A DNA stretch of 9,910 nucleotides. It comes from Zoogloea sp. GTDB taxonomy: Bacteria; Pseudomonadota; Gammaproteobacteria; Burkholderiales; Rhodocyclaceae. Position numbers and translations under genes: made by a program. Below, in pieces: positions 6,525 through 9,910 of this stretch (its first letter is position 1; each line of letters starts with the position of its first letter). The notes under the pieces are model-generated. The model had not been told where the DNA came from and searched no databases. It saw only the letters and a list, made by a program, of their open reading frames with translations. The stretch lies in NCBI GenBank assembly GCA_016790385.1, contig JAEUNV010000070.1, positions 1 to 9,910 of the forward strand. The letters are read 5' to 3'.

Positions 6525-8084
6525 TCAGTGGCTGGTGCCTTCCGAGCGCTGGATCTTGTTGAACAGGTTGTACTTGCCGATGGGCTTGCTCGCCGGCAGG
6601 CGCTTGATTTCCCGGAAGCTGGCGGCGTCGAGGAAGATCAGGGCGCCGTCCTTCTCCATCAGGCTGGCGATCACATAGCGGCCATGGCGGTCGAACTCCA
6701 CGTGCGCGAAGGTCTTGCCCGGCTCGGGGCGAATCCGCGCCACCACCTCCAGACTGCGTTTGTCGATGACCTGGAGGGTGTCGCGGGCGGTGGGGCTCAT
6801 CATCGAATCGACCCAGGCGTAGGGGCTGTTCTCGTGGCTGCGCAGAAAGAAGCCCGGCCCCAGGGTGGGAATGGTGGCAACCGTCTTCCAGTCCTTCAAA
6901 TCCAGGACGCTGACGGTGGCGTCCTTCAGGTGGGTACTGGCCGCGACCGGCCGTCCCTGGTACTGCCAGGAGATTCCCGAGCCCAGGTGGGGCATGCCGG
7001 TGAGGTCAAGGTCGGCGATCTTGCGCCGGACATCCAGGTTGACCACCTGGCCACGCCCCTCCCGGGAGGTGCCCAGCACCTCGCTGTAGTCCTGGGTGAA
7101 GAAGAAATCGTCCAGAACGTGTTCCAGCGGGCTACGGCGGGGGTTCAGAAAGCCTGGGATGAAGGCCCCCTCCTTGTACTTGTAGTCGTGGACGAAGCCG
7201 CTGGCGATGTCCTGGGCGGCGGGGTTGTAGCTGATCTCCCACAGCTCGGGAATGTCCTTCAGCGCGGCAACGAAGCTGCGCCGAGGCGCCGCGTCGTACA
7301 CCGCGGAAATTCGTGATCGCAGGTCACCCTTGAGGTTGGCGCCGTCAATCACCCGAAGCAGGTGGAGGTCTGCATCGAAGATCGCCAGGTTGCCCGGCAG
7401 GTAGTTGGCAACGGCAACGTAGTGGCCGTCGGCCGACACTGCGGCATTGCGGGTATTGATACCCGCCCGGATTTCCGTAACGACCTGGAGGTTCCAGATG
7501 TCGAACTTGCTGATCCAGCCGTCCCGGGAGGCGAAGTACACGTAGCGCCCGTCCGGGCTGAACTTGGGGCCGCCATGCAGGGCGTAGCGGGACGGAAAGC
7601 GGTGGATGCGCTCCATCCGGTCGCCGTCGAGCACGCTGACATGGTGATCACCCGCCTCCACAACGATGAAGATGTTCATCGGGTCGGCCTTGGCCACCGC
7701 GCCCTGGCGCGCATCGGGCAGGCTGCCCGCGGGGAAGTGCTCTATCCGGGAATTGCGGATGTCCGCCTCGCTCCAGGTCGGGGCCGGACTGACCGGGGTG
7801 TGGATCCACTCGGCCAGGGCCTCGATCTCGGCACCCGTCAGTGTCTGCCCGAAGGCCGGCATCTGGGTGGCCGGGCGTCCGTCGCGGATGGTGGCGAGGG
7901 CGTCCTTGCGTTTCAGGCGCTCCAGGCTTTCCGGCAGCAGGGCCGGGCCCATGGCCCCCAGGCGATTCGCACCGTGGCAGGACAGGCAGTGCTGGGTGTA
8001 GAGGGCCGAAGGCTCGGCGGAGAATGCGGTCTGGCTGGCGAGGGCCAACGCGGCCAGGGCGAGCGTGGAGAACAGGCGTTTCAT
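6525..8084 (-). CDS. nirN: NirN, dihydro-heme d1 dehydrogenase (c-type cytochrome with d1-binding propeller)
   Basis: A 519-residue periplasmic protein. A signal peptide (1-23, cleavage after FSA) is followed by a class I cytochrome c domain with CLSCH at 33-37 and a likely Met ligand in QMPAF (M75). A beta-propeller heme d1 domain fills about 135-519. The family C-terminus is present (GKYNLFNK, ending EGTSH). In characterised NirN the protein oxidises dihydro-heme d1, the last step of heme d1 formation, before transfer to NirS. H170 in YALHGG is the candidate proximal d1 ligand. The regions matching the catalytic His327 and His369 of Pseudomonas NirS lack those histidines, which argues for NirN over a nitrite reductase; NirF lacks the cytochrome c part. 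The ATG at 8082-8084 has GAGGA 8 bases upstream. The gene is 83 bp downstream of nirJ, presumably co-transcribed. Confidence 0.85.
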   Translation of the reverse strand: MKRLFSTLALAALALASQTAFSAEPSALYTQHCLSCHGANRLGAMGPALLPESLERLKRKDALATIRDGRPATQMPAFGQTLTGAEIEALAEWIHTPVSPAPTWSEADIRNSRIEHFPAGSLPDARQGAVAKADPMNIFIVVEAGDHHVSVLDGDRMERIHRFPSRYALHGGPKFSPDGRYVYFASRDGWISKFDIWNLQVVTEIRAGINTRNAAVSADGHYVAVANYLPGNLAIFDADLHLLRVIDGANLKGDLRSRISAVYDAAPRRSFVAALKDIPELWEISYNPAAQDIASGFVHDYKYKEGAFIPGFLNPRRSPLEHVLDDFFFTQDYSEVLGTSREGRGQVVNLDVRRKIADLDLTGMPHLGSGISWQYQGRPVAASTHLKDATVSVLDLKDWKTVATIPTLGPGFFLRSHENSPYAWVDSMMSPTARDTLQVIDKRSLEVVARIRPEPGKTFAHVEFDRHGRYVIASLMEKDGALIFLDAASFREIKRLPASKPIGKYNLFNKIQRSEGTSH

Positions 8085-8100
8085 CTTGTGATTCCTCGTT

Positions 8101-8161
8101 GGGGCGGATTCATCCGCCCTCTGTCCGTCGATCGGCGCCCCCGGACGAATGAATTCGTCCC
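8101..8161. repeat. REPIN-like pair of related palindromes between nirJ and nirN
   Basis: Two 18-base palindromes with 8-bp arms and 2-base centres lie 23 bp apart: GGGCGGAT-TC-ATCCGCCC (8102-8119) and GGACGAAT-GA-ATTCGTCC (8143-8160). The second, read on the opposite strand, is GGACGAAT-TC-ATTCGTCC. It differs from the first at only two positions per arm (G to A at 3 and 6), each matched by the pairing change on the other arm. The two are therefore inverted copies of one element whose stem has been kept. This arrangement resembles REP doublets (REPINs). In the nirJ-nirN mRNA each could form a hairpin affecting mRNA ends, but no T-run follows. No further copies occur in the window. Confidence 0.65.
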
Positions 8162-8167
8162 GGTCGG

Positions 8168-9358
8168 TCAGGCGGATTGCAGGCGTACCCAGGGCTTCAC
8201 CTCCAGGCGCTCGCCCCGGGCCACGCCGATCTCGGCGTTGTCGAGGTAGCACCCCGGGTCTTCCTGCCAGGGGTCGCCGGTCAGCTGCTGGGCGCGCACG
8301 CGGGTGTTGCCATTGCACATGGCCAGGAAACGGCAGTCGGCGCAGCGCCCCTTCACCGGGCGGGGCGACTGCTTGAGGCCGGCCATCAGCGGGTCGGACG
8401 TGTCGTGCCAGATCTCGCCGAAGGGGCGATCCCGCGCATTGCCCAGGGTGTGGTGCCACCACATGGTGTCCGGGTGCACATTGCCCAGATTGTCGATGTT
8501 GGCCACGTTCACCCCGCTGGAATTCCCCCCCCACTGCATCAGCTTTGCTTCGATGTGGGCCGCCCGCTGGGGAAAGCGGCGCTTCACCCATTGCAGAAAG
8601 AAGGGGCCGTCGGCATCGTTGTTGCCAGTGGTGAAATCCTTGTCCTGACCGCGCTGCTCGCAGCCCCAGGCGGTCTCGAAGAGCAATTCGAGGGCATCGC
8701 GGGTCAGTTGGTGGCGGGCATCGTCGGCGCGGTTCTTGTTGCCGCGACCGGCGTAGTTGAGGTGAGAAAAGTAGAAGCGGTCGATCCCCTCGTCCTCCAC
8801 CAGTTGCAGCACGCCGGGCAGATCAGCCGCGTTGTCCTGGGTCATGGTGAAGCGCACACCCACCTTCACGCCCAGATCGCGGCAGCGACGCAGGCCGGCG
8901 AGGGAACGGTCGAAAGCGCCCTCCAGGCGGCGAAAGCGATCATGGGTGTCGCGGATGCCATCCAGGCTGACACCCACGTAATCAAAATCGGCGGCGGCAA
9001 TACGATCGATGTTGTGCTCGTCGATCAGCGTGCCGTTGGATGACAAGCCAACGTAGAAGCCCATGGCCTTGGCCCGGGCGGCAATCTCGAAGATGTCCGG
9101 CCGCAGCAGCGGTTCGCCACCGGAGAGAATCAGCACCGGAACCCGAAAGGCCTTCAGATCGTCCATGACCCGAAAGACTTCTCCCGTATCCAGTTCGCCG
9201 GCAAAGTCCTTGTCGGTGGAGATGGAGTAACAGTGCTTGCAGGTCAGGTTGCAGCGCCGGATGAGGTTCCAGATGACCACCGGCCCAGGGGGATGCCGAC
9301 GCGGGCCGAGGGGGGTCGGCGTAACAATTTCGCGAACGTAGCTGGAAATACGGAACAT
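8168..9358 (-). CDS. nirJ: NirJ, radical SAM enzyme of heme d1 biosynthesis
   Basis: A 396-residue cytoplasmic radical S-adenosylmethionine protein. The CxxxCxxC cluster motif is at C36, C40 and C43 (RRCNLTCKHCYS), the SAM-contact GGEP at 80-83, and the second cluster region near the C-terminus has C339, C342, C348 and C370. The N-terminus (MFRISSYVREIV) and length fit NirJ. NirJ acts on 12,18-didecarboxysiroheme and removes the two propionate side chains that become the oxo groups of heme d1. Related SPASM-type maturases and AhbC/AhbD of heme synthesis are alternatives, but adjacency to nirN and a DNR-type box supports NirJ. The frame stays open upstream to 9718. ATG 9358 is preferred because it starts at the family N-terminus and has GGAAGG 7 bases before it. 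The gene is first of a likely nirJ-nirN operon. Confidence 0.9.
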   Translation of the reverse strand: MFRISSYVREIVTPTPLGPRRHPPGPVVIWNLIRRCNLTCKHCYSISTDKDFAGELDTGEVFRVMDDLKAFRVPVLILSGGEPLLRPDIFEIAARAKAMGFYVGLSSNGTLIDEHNIDRIAAADFDYVGVSLDGIRDTHDRFRRLEGAFDRSLAGLRRCRDLGVKVGVRFTMTQDNAADLPGVLQLVEDEGIDRFYFSHLNYAGRGNKNRADDARHQLTRDALELLFETAWGCEQRGQDKDFTTGNNDADGPFFLQWVKRRFPQRAAHIEAKLMQWGGNSSGVNVANIDNLGNVHPDTMWWHHTLGNARDRPFGEIWHDTSDPLMAGLKQSPRPVKGRCADCRFLAMCNGNTRVRAQQLTGDPWQEDPGCYLDNAEIGVARGERLEVKPWVRLQSA

Positions 9359-9387
9359 GGCCTGGCCTTCCGAAAGTATCTGGAGTG

Positions 9388-9430
9388 ATTGTCCGCGTCC
9401 GCCCGGCCATACAGCCTTGACGGGTATCAA
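9388..9430 (-). promoter_or_regulatory. DNR/FNR-dependent promoter of nirJ-nirN
   Basis: TTGAC-GGGT-ATCAA at 9417-9430 matches the FNR/DNR consensus TTGAT-N4-ATCAA at nine of ten fixed positions. On the minus strand, GACAAT (9388-9393; four of six to TATAAT) lies 23 bases downstream of the box, against about 22 for a class II site centred at -41.5. This places the transcript start near 9382 and gives a leader of roughly 24 bases before the nirJ ATG. The regulator encoded at 5062-5754 is the obvious candidate to act here. Confidence 0.72.
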
Positions 9431-9541
9431 CCTGGCTCCGAATGCACGATGAGCACATGGGTGAAGGCCGTCCGTGAAAGAATGGCGGAACGGCGCTTTC
9501 TGGGCATCCGCGCGGGAAACCTGCACGGGCAGGAAGATCAA

Positions 9542-9583
9542 CAAATTGCCAAAATTAATAAAAATACAATAATCATCAATTTG
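9542..9583 (+). promoter_or_regulatory. AT-rich sigma70-like promoter flanked by an inverted repeat, ahead of the response regulator
   Basis: In otherwise GC-rich DNA a block of about 60 bases is strongly AT-rich. It contains TTGCCA (9546-9551, five of six to the -35 consensus), a 16-base spacer and AATAAT (9568-9573, five of six to the -10 consensus). Predicted transcription would start near 9580, about 25 bases before the ATG at 9605. The promoter is bracketed by perfect 7-base inverted repeats, CAAATTG (9542-9548) and CAATTTG (9577-9583), which could be operator halves 35 bp apart. The remainder of the intergenic region, 9431-9541, shows nothing else I can support. Confidence 0.55.
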
Positions 9584-9604
9584 CTGAAGCAGTGGAATTT
9601 CATC

Positions 9605-9910
9605 ATGGATCACATGGACCGCACACCCCATCGCACCACGGCTTACCGGAACACCGTTCTGGTTGTGGACGACGAGCCCGTCAATCGCATGGTGCTGCAG
9701 GGCGTGCTGCCCGACCACATCCGGGTGGTGTCGGCCGACAGTGGCGAGGCGGCCCTTGAGGCCGCCGCCGGTGATCCGCGACCGGATCTGATTCTGCTCG
9801 ACGTGATGATGCCGGGCATGGACGGCTTTGACGTCCTGACGCGCCTGCGCCAGACGCCGGCCACCCGGGACATCCCGGTGATCCTGGTGACGGCCCTGAT
9901 GGACGAGGAC
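9605..9910 (+). CDS. Response regulator receiver domain (3' part cut off by window edge)
   Basis: The first 102 residues form a CheY-like receiver domain: acidic pair D22-D23 in VLVVDDEP, phospho-acceptor D66 in LILLDVMMPGMDGF, and the switch threonine T96 in VILVTAL. The lysine and the output domain lie beyond the window. The VDDEPVNRM and MPGMDGFDVL style is common in stand-alone regulators and in those fused to HD-GYP or GGDEF domains, so the output cannot be told. The frame is open upstream to an ATG at 9449. I prefer ATG 9605 because the upstream part runs through the AT-rich promoter block and would add a run unlike a receiver domain. No strong Shine-Dalgarno sequence is seen. The gene is divergent from nirJ across 246 bp; a shared regulatory link is possible but not shown. 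Confidence 0.88.
   Translation, partial: MDHMDRTPHRTTAYRNTVLVVDDEPVNRMVLQGVLPDHIRVVSADSGEAALEAAAGDPRPDLILLDVMMPGMDGFDVLTRLRQTPATRDIPVILVTALMDED

Noticed and set aside
6525..8084. Nitrite reductase NirS
   Set aside because: The domain order (cytochrome c plus d1 propeller) is shared, but the regions aligned with the two catalytic histidines of NirS carry other residues, the N-terminal extension of NirS is missing, and the C-terminus is of the NirN/NirF kind.
6525..8591. Extension of nirN upstream to give a 688-residue protein
   Set aside because: The extension would overlap nirJ in another frame and cross the palindrome pair. ATG 8084 has a good ribosome site and begins a typical signal peptide.
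9449..9604. N-terminal extension of the response regulator from ATG 9449
   Set aside because: The frame is open, but it passes through the AT-rich promoter block (encoding a run rich in N, I and K unlike the rest) and has no ribosome site. It would add sequence before the receiver domain with no family support.

Overview
The window is GC-rich apart from one AT-rich patch near 9540-9600. It carries accessory and regulatory genes of dissimilatory denitrification. A DNR-type Crp/Fnr regulator, an NnrS membrane protein, a DUF2249 protein and two heme d1 genes (nirJ, nirN) sit together, in the style of a denitrifying beta- or gammaproteobacterium (for example a Thauera/Azoarcus-like or Pseudomonas-like lineage). 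The lineage is an inference from gene content; no rRNA, tRNA or marker gene is present to fix it.

Layout, left to right. A TerC-family membrane protein runs off the left edge on the minus strand (1-373). Upstream of it is a large minus-strand cyclic-di-GMP enzyme with a CBS-like N-terminus, four PAS domains, GGDEF and EAL (524-3580). Then comes nnrS (minus, 3713-4969), divergent across 92 bp from the DNR-type regulator gene (plus, 5062-5754). That gene converges on a small DUF2249 gene (minus, 5768-6007). A small unrecognised membrane-anchored protein (plus, 6176-6523) converges with a single-base gap on nirN (minus, 6525-8084). nirN lies downstream of nirJ (minus, 8168-9358), and the 83-bp gap between them holds a pair of related palindromes in inverted orientation. 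Finally a response-regulator gene (plus, from 9605) runs off the right edge.

How the parts may work together. DNR-type regulators respond to nitric oxide under low oxygen and bind TTGAY-N4-RTCAA-like sites. Two such sites are readable here. One is upstream of nirJ, at almost exactly class II spacing from a -10-like hexamer. The other is upstream of the DUF2249 gene. nirJ and nirN act in making heme d1, the cofactor of cytochrome cd1 nitrite reductase (NirS). NnrS and DUF2249 proteins are common companions of NO and nitrite metabolism. nirS, norCB, nosZ and the other heme d1 genes (nirE, nirD/L/G/H, nirF) are not in this window. Because nirJ-nirN is bounded by other genes, the pathway must be split over more than one locus.

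No CRISPR array, insertion sequence, tRNA or rRNA was seen. Nothing here is clearly a wholly new system. The most notable items are the REPIN-like palindrome pair with compensatory base changes, a four-cysteine cluster inside one PAS domain of the c-di-GMP enzyme, the DNR-type boxes, and a promoter flanked by an inverted repeat ahead of the response regulator.
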